Of a stretch of DNA of 64,000 bases, positions 51,449 to 61,434 are shown piece after piece; positions within the stretch are counted from its first letter, which is position 1; every line of letters begins with the position of its first letter. The position numbers and the translations under genes are program-made. The notes beneath the pieces were generated by a model. It worked only from the letters and a program-made list of their open reading frames with translations, searched no databases and was not told where the DNA came from. Source of the stretch: RUG14199 sp964629225 (GTDB taxonomy: Bacteria; Bacillota; Clostridia; Oscillospirales; CAG-272); NCBI GenBank assembly GCA_964629225.1, contig CAZVQC010000005.1, positions 1 through 64,000 on the forward strand, in the 5' to 3' direction.

Positions 51449-52942
51449 TCATGAATTCAGAAACTTCAAAACGTCACCTTCAAACCGGGCATCAAGCAGG
51501 GATGGGTCGCATCCGGTCTTTTCCGAGATGTACTCGTAGGGATACTTGTTCTCGAAGATACGAAGCAGATCCCGCTTTCCTTCCGGTGAGTATTTTACTA
51601 TCTTGGTAACTGCGGAGGCGCCCACCGCAAAAACGGTGTGGTACTCCTCCATCATTATGATGTTATAGATGCCTTCATGACCGGGAAGTGAGTAGCCGGT
51701 GTTCTCAAGGTTGCCCACAGTATTCTTCTGCCGGTACATATAGTAGGGGCGAAGCCCCGAGGCAACGAAGGTATCGTATCCGTAGCGGACGGAACGTGCC
51801 GCCTCGGCATCCACGCTTGAAAAGACGTCCTCCCCGGAGTGTCTCAGCTCCGCCGAGCGCTTCACACAGAAGGTGTGGAGCGTCACGTTCTCAGCCCCGA
51901 GCGCCGCTATCCGGTCGGCGGTTGAAGCGAAACTTTCGAAGGTATCCCCCGGAAGTCCCGCGATAAGGTCGATATTCACCGAGGGGATACCGACATTTCT
52001 CGCCGCTTCAAAGGCTTTGAAGAACATATCTGCGGTGTGCCGCCTTCCCAAGGACTCAAGCAGGTTGTCATCCAAAGTCTGGGGATTCACGCTGATACGG
52101 GTAACTCCGTTTGCAAGGGCGACTTTAAGTTTTTCCTCAGTTATGGTATCGGGACGTCCCGCCTCAAGAGTGAACTCGTCAAGGGATGAGACGTCAAAGC
52201 ACTCGGAGACGGTGGAAAGAAGATCAGACAGTTCCCTTTCCGTCAACACCGTCGGCGTTCCGCCGCCGATATAGATGCAGGAGACCTCAATACCGAGGCG
52301 CTTTATAAGTGCCGCTTTTCGCCGTATCTCTCCCTTTAATATTTCAAGGTATTCGGGGATCAGGGACAGCAGTTTCTTCGACGTGAAGGAGACAAAGGAA
52401 CAGTAACTGCATTTTGACGGGCAGAAGGGGATGGCGATGTAAAAGCTGCATTTTTTCCGAAGGTCGGGGGTCATCAGCTCCTTTTCCGCAAGAGCCACCT
52501 CCACCGCAAGTTTTGCCTTCTCCGGCATCACCGAAAAGCAGTTTTCCAATTTTCTTCGGCAATCATCCTCTCCCATGCCCCTTTCCATGTCCGCCATGAC
52601 GAGTTTCGACGGGCGAACACCGGTCAGTATCCCCCACGGGGGAAGAAAACCGAAGAGCTTTTCTCCCGCTTGGAGAAACGCCTTGGCAACCACCGCTTTT
52701 TCGAACAGCGGCGTTCCGAAGAGTGGGTCACTTCCGTCCGATGCAAAGCTGCCGTGAGCCACCCTCCCGTTTTCACCGAGGGTCACGTCGCAAAAGCACC
52801 TGTCACCGTCTTTTTGGAGGGCCACCTCCGCAAAGGTGCCGTCATCCTCCCGTTTTTCCGAGAACCGTGCTCCGGGAAAATAGATCAGGCAGAGCGTCTG
52901 GGCGTAGAAGGAATTCAGATCCCCTCTCACCGTGAGCCTCAT
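51449..52942 (-). CDS. hemZ: Coproporphyrinogen dehydrogenase HemZ (radical SAM)
   Basis: 497 residues. The radical SAM cluster motif is CPSKCSYCSF near 172 (CxxxCxxC), followed by IGGGTPT and NPQTLDDNLL segments typical of the HemN group. HemZ is related to oxygen-independent coproporphyrinogen III oxidases; the N-terminal about 150 residues are HemZ specific. ATGA overlap with dtd shows translational coupling. In anaerobes the reaction may differ from true HemN. Confidence 0.9.
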   Translation of the reverse strand: MRLTVRGDLNSFYAQTLCLIYFPGARFSEKREDDGTFAEVALQKDGDRCFCDVTLGENGRVAHGSFASDGSDPLFGTPLFEKAVVAKAFLQAGEKLFGFLPPWGILTGVRPSKLVMADMERGMGEDDCRRKLENCFSVMPEKAKLAVEVALAEKELMTPDLRKKCSFYIAIPFCPSKCSYCSFVSFTSKKLLSLIPEYLEILKGEIRRKAALIKRLGIEVSCIYIGGGTPTVLTERELSDLLSTVSECFDVSSLDEFTLEAGRPDTITEEKLKVALANGVTRISVNPQTLDDNLLESLGRRHTADMFFKAFEAARNVGIPSVNIDLIAGLPGDTFESFASTADRIAALGAENVTLHTFCVKRSAELRHSGEDVFSSVDAEAARSVRYGYDTFVASGLRPYYMYRQKNTVGNLENTGYSLPGHEGIYNIIMMEEYHTVFAVGASAVTKIVKYSPEGKRDLLRIFENKYPYEYISEKTGCDPSLLDARFEGDVLKFLNS

Positions 52943-53400
52943 TTTTCTCCCCCTCTCAGCACCTTACTGTCCATTGGGACGGTAACGGGGCCGTCATTGA
53001 CCAATTCCACCGCCATATCGGCGCCGAAAACGCCCCGCTCCACCGGAATACCCTCTCCCGCCAAAAGCTCGCAGAACGCCTCGAAAAGAGGCTTTGCGAC
53101 GGTGGGGTGAGCACTGCTCATAAAATCCGGTCTGTTACCCTTTTTATAGGAGGCAAGAAGAGTGAAATTGGGCACTGCCAAAATACTTCCGCCGATATCT
53201 TTCACCGACAGATTCATCTTGCCGTTCTCATCGGTGAAGACTCTGAGTTTTGATATCTTTGCGGCAAGAAGCTCGCAGTCTCTCAGATCGTCCCCCTCGG
53301 CAACTCCCAGAAGGATGAGAAAGCCCTTCCCGCAAGAGCCCGCCACTGTGCCGTCCACCGACACACAAGCCCTTTTTACTCTCTGCAATATCGCTATCAT
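52939..53400 (-). CDS. dtd: D-aminoacyl-tRNA deacylase
   Basis: Clears D-amino acids and glycine from mischarged tRNA. 153 residues. The second active-site motif VNDGPVTV is intact, but the usual SQFTL reads PNFTL at 77-81, changing Ser and Gln next to the catalytic Thr. Otherwise a typical start (MIAILQRVKRACVSVDG). Located between rel and hemZ, matching the Firmicutes order rel-dtd. Confidence 0.93.
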   Translation of the reverse strand: MIAILQRVKRACVSVDGTVAGSCGKGFLILLGVAEGDDLRDCELLAAKISKLRVFTDENGKMNLSVKDIGGSILAVPNFTLLASYKKGNRPDFMSSAHPTVAKPLFEAFCELLAGEGIPVERGVFGADMAVELVNDGPVTVPMDSKVLRGGEK

Positions 53401-53418
53401 AATACCCGTTCCTTAATC

Positions 53419-55653
53419 TCAATTAAAGCCCCTTATGACATCGATCACTCCGTCGATGCCCCTGAGTCTTGACACTATCGAATCGTAGTGGTCGGTGTTC
53501 TTGCATCCTATACCGAGGCTCAGTACCATCTCGTCGTCGGTGCGGCTCTTTGTATTGATCTGAGTAATGGAGACCTTCATATCCGCAAGAGCCTGGGTGA
53601 CAAGGGCAAGAAGTCCCGTCTTGTTCTCCGCTCTCACCTGGATCATCGCCTCAAATACTCCGCCGTCGTTCTTGGCGCCTGCCGATGCATCCCATTCCGC
53701 CGGTATCCAGCGCTGGAAGAACTCCTCCTTCTGCATTCCCGCCACCACATTGGGGCAGTCCCTTTTGTGGATGGAGACCCCGTAGCCTTTGGTGATGAAG
53801 CCGATGACCGCATCACCCGGAAGCGGGTTGCAGCACTTGGCGAACTTCACCTGGTAGCCGCTCTGACCGTCAATGACGATTCCGCTGTCGGATCTGATGT
53901 TCTTGGGCTGCTTTGTCACCACCTGCTCCGGCTCCGTCAGAGTTTCCTCCGGCTGAGTGGGCTTCACTATCCGATCGAATTCGTCCTTTATCTTCTGTGC
54001 AATCTTGCTGACCGCAAGCCCGCCGTAGCCGATGGCGTTGCAGAGATCGTCCGGCTCATGCATCCCCACTCTCTGGGCGATGTTGGCGATGATCTCCTCC
54101 TTTTGGGCTTCACTTGCGCCTTTTCCGCACTTGGCTATCTCCTTTTCGATGTCGCTCCGTCCAAGCTCGATATTCTCGCTTCTCTTTTCCTTTTTGAACC
54201 ACTGACGGATCTTGTTGCGGGCCTCCCCCGTCTTCACTATCTTCAACCAGTCACGGCTGGGTCCCTTCGATGCCTGAGAGGTCAGTATCTCCACGATCTC
54301 GCCGTTTTGAGGAACTCTGTCAATGGGAGCTATCATGCCGTTTATTTTGGCTCCTATCATCCTGTTGCCCACCTGAGAATGGATAGCATAGGCGAAGTCG
54401 ATGATGGTGGAGCCTTGAGGCAGGGCAATAACGTCACCCTTCGGGGTGAAGACGAAGGTCTCATCGTGGAAGATATCGATCTTGAGAGCGTGCATGAAGT
54501 CGTCCGGATCGATAGCCTCGTTCTCCACGTCGAGAAGTCGGGAGATCCACTTCAGCTTCTCATCGATCTCCCCACGGCTCTGCTCTCCGGATTTATATTT
54601 CCAGTGGGCGGCAACACCGTACTCAGCCACGTGATGCATCTCCCTTGTCCTGATCTGGACCTCAAAGGGGATGCCGTCACGTCCGATGACGGTGGTGTGA
54701 AGAGACTGATACATATTGGGTTTCGGGGTGGAGATATAGTCCTTAAAACGCCCCGGAACGGACTTGTAGAGCTCGTGAATGATGCCCAGCGCCGTGTAAC
54801 ATTCCAGTTCAGTATCCACGATTATCCTCAGTGCGTAGAAATCGTAGATCTCATCGAAACTCTTATTCTGGTTGTAGATCTTCCTATAGATGCTGTAGAC
54901 GGTCTTAACGCGGCCTTCCAGCGTGTAGTTGATGTCATACTCATCCAGTTTTACCGAAATGTACGCCCGCACCTTGTCGATAAAGTCGATGTTCTGACCG
55001 TATTTTTCCTCGATGTGACTGCTGACCTCCTTGTATCCGATGGGGTCAAGGTAGGCGAGGGCAAGGTTCTCCAGCTCCTGCTTCACCCTTTGCATTCCGA
55101 GACGGTGGGCAAGGGGGGCGTAGACGTGCATCGTCTCAAGGGCGGTCATCCGCCTCTTGTTCTCCTCTTTTGCCTCAAGGGTCCTCATGTTATGGAGCCG
55201 GTCGCAGAGCTTGATGAAGATGACCCTGATATCCTTCGACATGGCGAGAAGCATCTTGCGGATGTTCTCCATGTGAGCCTCTTCCTTGTCGACGATGTTG
55301 ATGTCCTCCATCTTCGTCAGTCCGTCCACAAGCATCGCCACTTCCGCGCCGAACAGTCGCCTCAGTTCCTCAAGGCTGGTCTTGTCGGAGCAGTCCTCCA
55401 CAGTGTCGTGAAGGAAGGCGGCGCAGATGGAGTCGGTGTCAAGGCCAAGTGCCGCCACTATCTCCGCTACGGCGATGGGGTGGATGATGTAGGGCTCTCC
55501 CGTCTTGCGAAACTGCCCGTCGTGCATTACAGCGGCGTACTCGAACGCCATTTTGATCTTTTCGATGTCGTAATGCTTCCCACTGCTCTCAAGAAGGGAA
55601 AGCAATTTGTCGATGTTGGGTCCCCGATCCTCGGGGCGAATGTCTTTGTTCAT
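53419..55653 (-). CDS. rel: Bifunctional (p)ppGpp synthetase/hydrolase
   Basis: 744 residues. Order: HD hydrolase domain (AAFLHDTVEDC near 82; LCDRLHNMRT), RelA/SpoT synthetase (YDFYALRIIVDTELECY; YISTPKPNMYQSLHTT), TGS (FTPKGDVIALPQGST) and an ACT domain at the C-terminus. Both hydrolase and synthetase residues look intact. It makes and destroys the stringent alarmone. AGGTGAG precedes the ATG. recJ upstream and dtd downstream is the common Firmicutes order. Confidence 0.97.
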   Translation of the reverse strand: MNKDIRPEDRGPNIDKLLSLLESSGKHYDIEKIKMAFEYAAVMHDGQFRKTGEPYIIHPIAVAEIVAALGLDTDSICAAFLHDTVEDCSDKTSLEELRRLFGAEVAMLVDGLTKMEDINIVDKEEAHMENIRKMLLAMSKDIRVIFIKLCDRLHNMRTLEAKEENKRRMTALETMHVYAPLAHRLGMQRVKQELENLALAYLDPIGYKEVSSHIEEKYGQNIDFIDKVRAYISVKLDEYDINYTLEGRVKTVYSIYRKIYNQNKSFDEIYDFYALRIIVDTELECYTALGIIHELYKSVPGRFKDYISTPKPNMYQSLHTTVIGRDGIPFEVQIRTREMHHVAEYGVAAHWKYKSGEQSRGEIDEKLKWISRLLDVENEAIDPDDFMHALKIDIFHDETFVFTPKGDVIALPQGSTIIDFAYAIHSQVGNRMIGAKINGMIAPIDRVPQNGEIVEILTSQASKGPSRDWLKIVKTGEARNKIRQWFKKEKRSENIELGRSDIEKEIAKCGKGASEAQKEEIIANIAQRVGMHEPDDLCNAIGYGGLAVSKIAQKIKDEFDRIVKPTQPEETLTEPEQVVTKQPKNIRSDSGIVIDGQSGYQVKFAKCCNPLPGDAVIGFITKGYGVSIHKRDCPNVVAGMQKEEFFQRWIPAEWDASAGAKNDGGVFEAMIQVRAENKTGLLALVTQALADMKVSITQINTKSRTDDEMVLSLGIGCKNTDHYDSIVSRLRGIDGVIDVIRGFN

Positions 55654-55768
55654 TCTCTCACCTGTCAGTTTTTTGTTTTTACCGTTTTTCTTCTTTTTGC
55701 TTTTCTGTTATTTTCTTTTTCGCGTCGGCATTTGCCGCCCGCTTTGTCGCCTCATGACGGCAGGGTCC
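55654..55768. other. Short gap between recJ and rel
   Basis: 115 bases with no gene. It is T-rich on the plus strand; no clear terminator or promoter, so the two genes are probably co-transcribed. Confidence 0.4.
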
Positions 55769-57964
55769 TCATCTCTCGGAAAAGACGCAGCTTTTGACCT
55801 TTTTCAAAATGCCCGATCTTTCAAGATCCGTCTTGTCTTTTGTGAAGACGTACTTGAACCGATAGCACTCCCTCTCTCCGTCGCATTCATCGGCACCCAA
55901 GAGATTCAGTTCTCTGAAGACCAGTATCATAGTCTTCACTTTCACATAGCCGCAGGGGTGTCCCTCCTCCGTCAGGAGGTTCGAAACAGCCCTTACGGTG
56001 AGCTCTTCATGGCCCATGCGTATCTGACGTCTCAGCAGGTTGTAAAGTGCCGCAAAATCGGCTCTGGCGGGCACTGTAGCGCGTTTCTCGCCTTCGGTAA
56101 GGTCTGATGGATCGAAGGTACCCTCAAGGATGGAGGAAAACCGCTCACGCTCCGAGATCTCACGGTCAAAAAACTCCTTTGACAGAGCAACATCCCTCAA
56201 AGTGAGCTGCACCGTCCGCCTTCCGGAAAACTCATTGACCGCAAGATTGAAGATCACGTCCACCTTGTCTCCGGGGAAGATATCAAGGGCTTGAAGAGTC
56301 ATTCTGAAAAACACCGCCGCGAAGGTGACACCGCTTTTTTCAAGGGTGATGCGAAGGTGCTTGCCCTGACCGATGGGGGTCACGGTCTTGAGGGTCGCCC
56401 CTCTCATCAGGAACACCGGCACCGGGTTCGCAACTCCGAAGGGCTCAAACAGCTCAAGCTCCTCGCAAAGTGCCATGGAGACATCCTCCGCCTCAAGTTC
56501 AAGATCCGCCGTCACCTTGTGAGCCTTCGTATCGGGATCAAGTTGGGCAGCGGCAAATTCGCACAGCTTTTTCCGAAGGGCGGGAAGGTCTTCTCTTTTC
56601 ACGGTGAGACCCGCCGCCAATTTGTGGCCGCCGTACTTGACCAAAGTATCCTCACAGTATGTAAGTGCCCCCACGAGATCGAAGCCCTCTACACTGCGGC
56701 CGGAACCTTTTCCCACGTCGTCTCCGGCGCCGGTGTTGCCGTCCCCCTCAAAAGAGACGAGGATCGAGGGCTTTCCGGTCTGCTCCGTCACTCTGGATGC
56801 CACGATGCCGATGACACCGTGGTGCCAAGTCTCTCCGTCAAGAAGGATGACGGGGTCGTTTTGAAGTTCCGGATCCTCGGAGATCTTTCGAAACGCTTCC
56901 TCGGTCATCCGGTTCTCAAGCTCCTGTCTCTGCCTATTGATCTCACAGAGCCTCGATGCAAGGCGGACAGTCTCGTTTCTGTCCTCCGAGAGAAAGAGTC
57001 TTGCTGCGGTTGATGCGTTCTCTATCCTTCCGGCTGCGTTGATCCTGGGAGCTAATGTGAAGCCGATGATGCCGGAGGTTATCTTTCTTTTTTCTTTTTT
57101 CTTCGGGGAGTCCGCCGAAACGGCGTTCAAAAGCTCCTCTACGGCAGGTCTTGGAGAGGTACTCATCATTTGAAGGCCGAGGCTGACTATCAGCCTGTTC
57201 TCATCTCTGACCGGCATCACGTCCGCCACAGTACCTATCGCCGCAAGGTCACAGTACCTCATTGCTATCCTCTTGACACAGTCCGAAAGGCTGTCATCGG
57301 GAAAGCGAAGGGATTCCATGGCGCAAAGGAGCTTGAACACAACGCCCACTCCGGCGAGATCCTTGAAGGGGTAGGGGCAGTCGGGACGTCTCGGATCGAT
57401 GACCGCAATGCAATCCGGGAGTACCGGACGGCACTCGTGGTGGTCCGTCACTATCATCTCCATGCCAAGTTCCCTTGCAAGGAGCGCCTCATCTGCTGCG
57501 GTGATACCGGTGTCCACGGTGATCACCGTTTTCCACCCCTCATCCGCAAGTTTTTTCAGTGCATCGGGGGCGACACCGTAGCCGTCCTTCAACCGGTCGG
57601 GGATGAAGTATCCCACGTCGGCACCGATGGAGGAAAGATAGGAAAAAAGGATGCAGACGGAGGTGACTCCGTCCACGTCATAGTCGCCGTAGATGACGGT
57701 CCTCGAATGGGACTCCACCGCCCGAAGTATCGCTTCGGCTCCCTCTCTCATATCCTTCATAAGGAACGGATCGTAGAGCATCTCGTCCCGCTTCTCAATG
57801 AAGCGGCGCGCGCTGTCCGTGTCCCCAAGCCCCCTCAGTTTAAGCAGCGCACCGCAAGCGGGGGTCAGGTCAAGACTTCGGGACAGAGCTAAAATATCTT
57901 CGTCGGCGGAAAACTCCCTTGAGGAAAGCCTCGCCGCAAAGTTTCTGTTCAAATGATCAAGCAT
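55769..57964 (-). CDS. recJ: Single-stranded-DNA exonuclease RecJ
   Basis: 731 residues. DHH motifs: VIYGDYDVDGVTS near 88, TVDTGITA and VTDHHE near 175; DHHA1 segment includes GGHKLAAGLTV. The C-terminal extension of about 170 residues is Firmicutes typical. Repairs DNA 5' to 3' with RecQ-like helicases. Starts with an 8-base overlap with the RseC-like gene. Confidence 0.96.
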   Translation of the reverse strand: MLDHLNRNFAARLSSREFSADEDILALSRSLDLTPACGALLKLRGLGDTDSARRFIEKRDEMLYDPFLMKDMREGAEAILRAVESHSRTVIYGDYDVDGVTSVCILFSYLSSIGADVGYFIPDRLKDGYGVAPDALKKLADEGWKTVITVDTGITAADEALLARELGMEMIVTDHHECRPVLPDCIAVIDPRRPDCPYPFKDLAGVGVVFKLLCAMESLRFPDDSLSDCVKRIAMRYCDLAAIGTVADVMPVRDENRLIVSLGLQMMSTSPRPAVEELLNAVSADSPKKKEKRKITSGIIGFTLAPRINAAGRIENASTAARLFLSEDRNETVRLASRLCEINRQRQELENRMTEEAFRKISEDPELQNDPVILLDGETWHHGVIGIVASRVTEQTGKPSILVSFEGDGNTGAGDDVGKGSGRSVEGFDLVGALTYCEDTLVKYGGHKLAAGLTVKREDLPALRKKLCEFAAAQLDPDTKAHKVTADLELEAEDVSMALCEELELFEPFGVANPVPVFLMRGATLKTVTPIGQGKHLRITLEKSGVTFAAVFFRMTLQALDIFPGDKVDVIFNLAVNEFSGRRTVQLTLRDVALSKEFFDREISERERFSSILEGTFDPSDLTEGEKRATVPARADFAALYNLLRRQIRMGHEELTVRAVSNLLTEEGHPCGYVKVKTMILVFRELNLLGADECDGERECYRFKYVFTKDKTDLERSGILKKVKSCVFSER

Positions 57965-58397
57965 CGCTCTTAACGCTCCGTACTATCTCAGTTATCACAA
58001 ACTGTTCTTTTTTCTTTTTTCTCAGTTTTTCAAAAAGGGCAAGTCCCAAAAAATACAAAACGAAGGATGCCACCGCCGCAAGGGTGGAAACCGGACCGCT
58101 TTGATATCTTGAAAACACGAACCAGACCCCAAAAGCCACCAGTATCGGGCAAAGGAAACAAATAAATGCGCCGAGAGTCACGTTCCCATCGGGAGTCTCC
58201 ACCGTAACGGTGTCACCCACGGATGCATCCGCACCGTTTTTCGCTTCCACTCTGAAGCTTCGGTCACCGCCGAAGATGCGGTACATCGCGCAGTCACCGT
58301 CACAGTTTTTGTGACATCCGTCGCACATGGTCCGCCTCTCCACTTCCACCGTGGCACGTCCATTCGTAACACCGATCACTTTTGCAGTCTGCTTCAT
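57957..58397 (-). CDS. RseC/SoxR-reducing system-like membrane protein
   Basis: 146 residues from the ATG at 58397 (MKQTAKVIGVTNG), with AAAGGA 5 bases upstream. N-terminal beta domain with a Cys cluster CDGCHKNCDGDC near 25-36, then two TM helices (GAFICFLCPILVAFGVWF and VASFVLYFLGLALF). RseC-like proteins pair with Rnf-type electron transfer; here the Cys cluster may bind iron-sulfur. Lies between recJ and an FAD oxidoreductase. Confidence 0.86.
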   Translation of the reverse strand: MKQTAKVIGVTNGRATVEVERRTMCDGCHKNCDGDCAMYRIFGGDRSFRVEAKNGADASVGDTVTVETPDGNVTLGAFICFLCPILVAFGVWFVFSRYQSGPVSTLAAVASFVLYFLGLALFEKLRKKKKEQFVITEIVRSVKSDA

Positions 58398-58408
58398 AAC
58401 TGTCCTTT

Positions 58409-60010
58409 CTACCTGTCGGCGGGAGCAAATCGTCTTATAACGGCAGACGCAACTCTCATGCCGTCTACTGCGGCGCTGACGATCCCTCCGGCATAGCCCG
58501 CTCCCTCGCCGCAGGGGTAGATGCCGTCGTGACCGACGGCACAAAGATCCTCTCCCCTCAATATCCTGAGAGGTGCCGAAGTTCTGGTCTCAAAACCCGT
58601 CAAAGGGATCCTATCACCGTCAAAGCCTTTTATCTCACCGCCGAAGGCGGTGATGCCCTCTTTCAGCATGGAGGTGACAAAGTCGGGAAGTAATGAGGAA
58701 AGATCGGCTCCCATGACCCGTCCGCCGCCGTAAGTTGGACTCACATCCCCGATATCAAAGCCCGACCGACCGGAAAGGAACCGTCCGAAGGTCTGGATCG
58801 GTGCCGAGTAGTCACCACCTCCGGCGGCAAAAGCCGCTCTTTCGAGGCTTCTTTGGAATTCGATGGCTCTCATGGGGTCTCCCCCGAAATCATCCTTCAA
58901 GACCGACACCGCAATGGCGGCATTGGCGTTTTTTCCGTCTCTTTTTCTGTTGCTCATTCCGTTGGTGACCACGCCTCCCGTCTCCGATGCGGCGGTGACC
59001 ACCTCTCCTCCGGGGCACATGCAGAAGGAGTAGACGCCTCTGTCGCCCTTTCTTCGGGACAGAGAATACTCCGCATGGCCGAGGATCTCAGAGAGAGCCT
59101 CGTCACCATACATGGCGCGATCGATATCCCGTTGGAGATGTTCTATTCTGACACCCACGGAAAAAGGCTTCGCTTCCATGGCAAATCCGCTTCCAAAGAG
59201 GGTCAAATAGAGATCCCTTGCGCTGTGTCCCACCGCAAGTATCACCGCCGATGCGGCGATATCGCCGTCCCCTGTGACTACCTTGCCCGAGTCAACGGAG
59301 GTGACCTTGGTGTTGTAGCGTATCTCGCCTCCAAGCTCTCTTATCCTGCGGTCGAAATTCTTCACCACATCCCGAAGCACGTCCGTTCCGATGTGGGGCT
59401 TCGCTTTTGTGACCACGTCCGAGGGAGCACCCATCTCAAGGAATGTCTCAAGCACCTTCGACGTCAGGGGGTCACCGATGCGTGTGGTGAGTTTTCCGTC
59501 GGAAAAGGTTCCGGCTCCCCCCGCTCCGAACTGAACGTTGTTCTCGGTATCAAGGGGACCGCCGTTTTTGAAAAGCTCCACCGCGCGACATCTTTCGTCC
59601 ACGTCCGCTCCCCTCTCAAGAACGAGAGGACGGTAACCCATCTCCGCAAGGAGAAGAGATGCGAACATTCCCGCAGGACCGAATCCCACCACGACCGTTC
59701 TGCCCCGTTGAGGCTCCGATCCCGGCTCTACCTTGAAGGGCTCCGTGTTTTTTATTCTGACCGAGTTCTCCCTCAATCTTTCAAGTCCCCCGTCGGTGAC
59801 CCGACACCGGGCACTGACGGAGTAGACTAAGGTGATGTTGTTTTTCTTCCTTGCGTCCACGGACTTCTTGTAGACCGAGAGATCCGTGACCGTATCCACT
59901 CCCGGTATCCGAAAGAGCTTCCGCTTCGCTTTTTCTATCGCATCGCCGTCACCGCCGCCAAGGGGGATCTTGACCGCGGAGACGATGACTTCGATCTCTC
60001 TGCTTTTCAT
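58409..60010 (-). CDS. FAD-dependent oxidoreductase (COG2509-type)
   Basis: 533 residues from the ATG at 60010, overlapping the cdaR stop as TGATG. Dinucleotide fold VVVGFGPAGMFASLLLAE near 108, then ENNVQFGAGGAGTFSDGKL, and a C-terminal GEGAGYAGGIVSAAVDG box. The N-terminal about 100 residues are a separate small domain. Known as an uncharacterised NAD(P)/FAD dehydrogenase of Firmicutes and Bacteroidetes; substrate unknown. Confidence 0.9.
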   Translation of the reverse strand: MKSREIEVIVSAVKIPLGGGDGDAIEKAKRKLFRIPGVDTVTDLSVYKKSVDARKKNNITLVYSVSARCRVTDGGLERLRENSVRIKNTEPFKVEPGSEPQRGRTVVVGFGPAGMFASLLLAEMGYRPLVLERGADVDERCRAVELFKNGGPLDTENNVQFGAGGAGTFSDGKLTTRIGDPLTSKVLETFLEMGAPSDVVTKAKPHIGTDVLRDVVKNFDRRIRELGGEIRYNTKVTSVDSGKVVTGDGDIAASAVILAVGHSARDLYLTLFGSGFAMEAKPFSVGVRIEHLQRDIDRAMYGDEALSEILGHAEYSLSRRKGDRGVYSFCMCPGGEVVTAASETGGVVTNGMSNRKRDGKNANAAIAVSVLKDDFGGDPMRAIEFQRSLERAAFAAGGGDYSAPIQTFGRFLSGRSGFDIGDVSPTYGGGRVMGADLSSLLPDFVTSMLKEGITAFGGEIKGFDGDRIPLTGFETRTSAPLRILRGEDLCAVGHDGIYPCGEGAGYAGGIVSAAVDGMRVASAVIRRFAPADR

Positions 60011-61413
60011 CAATAGATCACGACACTGACGCTGTAGGGAGTGCCGTTCAGGTACACGTCATAGACTCCCTCAAGCTTCTTTCCGATGACCTCCACCGTG
60101 GCGGGGACCGATACCTTACCGGAGCCCGATGCGTAGTCAGCTACGCTTGCGGTGACCTTGATATCGGCAGAAGTAAGCTGGGAGAGTGCCTCCTCGGGAC
60201 CTCTTAAGCGCACGTTGATCTGCCTGTCGGAGATCTCAATGCTGTTGGTGCCGCTTGCCACCTCGATATTCGAGACGATGAAGTTCTTGGTGGCAGTCCC
60301 CACCTGCTTCACCGTCACATTGACGGTGGACTCATCCACGTAACTGTAGCTGTCGCTTTCCGGAAGTTCGATACCCGTGAAGGTCTTCACGTTATCGATG
60401 ACTGTCTTTTCGTTGAAGGTAGCCACGTTGATATTTGAGATCCTTGAGATCACCGAGGGCTCGCCTTTTATCATCACCTTGGCGGGAGACACCGTGATCT
60501 CGGTGTTATCGGCGTTCATATAGCCGTACTCAAAGCTGCAGACAAGGGGCACTTCCTTGGTGGCAAAGACCGGTATCTTCACCTTGACTTCCTTTTTCGA
60601 GAACTGGAGGTAGGGATTGTTCACCGTGTCGCCCTGGTTTGAGACCGCATTGAGAGTTCTGACGGTCTCCACCGTTTTTTCTATGATACCGGCGGAATTG
60701 AGATCCACGTTCACGACGGCATGGTCCAAAAGAGCCACCTCCGTCTTGGGTCCCGTCACCACCACGTCGGTGATCTCCGGCTCCGGATCTCCGTAGTCGA
60801 GTTCTCCGCTCTTGGTGATGCCCACCACCGCCACCTTGACGGGTAGAGTCACCTGGGCTTTTTCGTCCACGAAGACACTGACGGTATCGAAGTCGCTTCT
60901 CACGAAGAACATTCCGGACGGAAGAGTCGTGGACAGAGCCACGTCGTACTTACCTGCCGCACCGATGTGAGACAGGTCGGCTGTGACCTTGATGTCATTT
61001 GCGGAGTACTTGCTGATCACCGTTTTTTTGCCGCTTACGGTGATGTTGACGGTGTAATTGTAGCCGCTGTAGACGAAGAGCCCTTTCCTGTCCTGAAGCT
61101 CATTTGTGCCGGCAAGCTCCACGGTGACTCCGGAAAAGGTCTCCTCGTAGCTGTCGTTATCTACCTGGATAACGTAGTACCAGAGCATCACCGCGAGGAT
61201 CGCACAGACTATCACCGGTACTACTCCCAGTATCTTCTTTTTTACCGAGGACTTCACGCCGACACCCTCCCCGTCACGGAAGGTACCGCTTTCCTCCGGT
61301 GGAGTGTCGGCTCCGCTTGCTTTTTCCGTCCCGCTTGGTATCTTTCCGTCAAGAGCGCCGTTATCCGTCACGATGCCGGCTTCTTTTTTCTCGGTTCCGT
61401 TATTGTCCGCCAT
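60010..61413 (-). CDS. cdaR: YbbR-domain protein CdaR
   Basis: 467 residues: a cytosolic Ser/Gly-rich head of about 60, one TM helix (VVPVIVCAILAVMLWYYV, about 64-82), then four YbbR beta repeats outside. CdaR regulates the diadenylate cyclase CdaA, encoded 21 bases upstream. The head is longer than in Bacillus. GGGAG precedes the ATG. Confidence 0.92.
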   Translation of the reverse strand: MADNNGTEKKEAGIVTDNGALDGKIPSGTEKASGADTPPEESGTFRDGEGVGVKSSVKKKILGVVPVIVCAILAVMLWYYVIQVDNDSYEETFSGVTVELAGTNELQDRKGLFVYSGYNYTVNITVSGKKTVISKYSANDIKVTADLSHIGAAGKYDVALSTTLPSGMFFVRSDFDTVSVFVDEKAQVTLPVKVAVVGITKSGELDYGDPEPEITDVVVTGPKTEVALLDHAVVNVDLNSAGIIEKTVETVRTLNAVSNQGDTVNNPYLQFSKKEVKVKIPVFATKEVPLVCSFEYGYMNADNTEITVSPAKVMIKGEPSVISRISNINVATFNEKTVIDNVKTFTGIELPESDSYSYVDESTVNVTVKQVGTATKNFIVSNIEVASGTNSIEISDRQINVRLRGPEEALSQLTSADIKVTASVADYASGSGKVSVPATVEVIGKKLEGVYDVYLNGTPYSVSVVIY

Positions 61414-61434
61414 AACATTCTCCCTTCCGAAGGA

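Noticed and set aside
53488..55797. 769-codon plus-strand frame opposite rel
   Set aside because: Shadow of the rel coding strand; no ribosome site and low-complexity translation.
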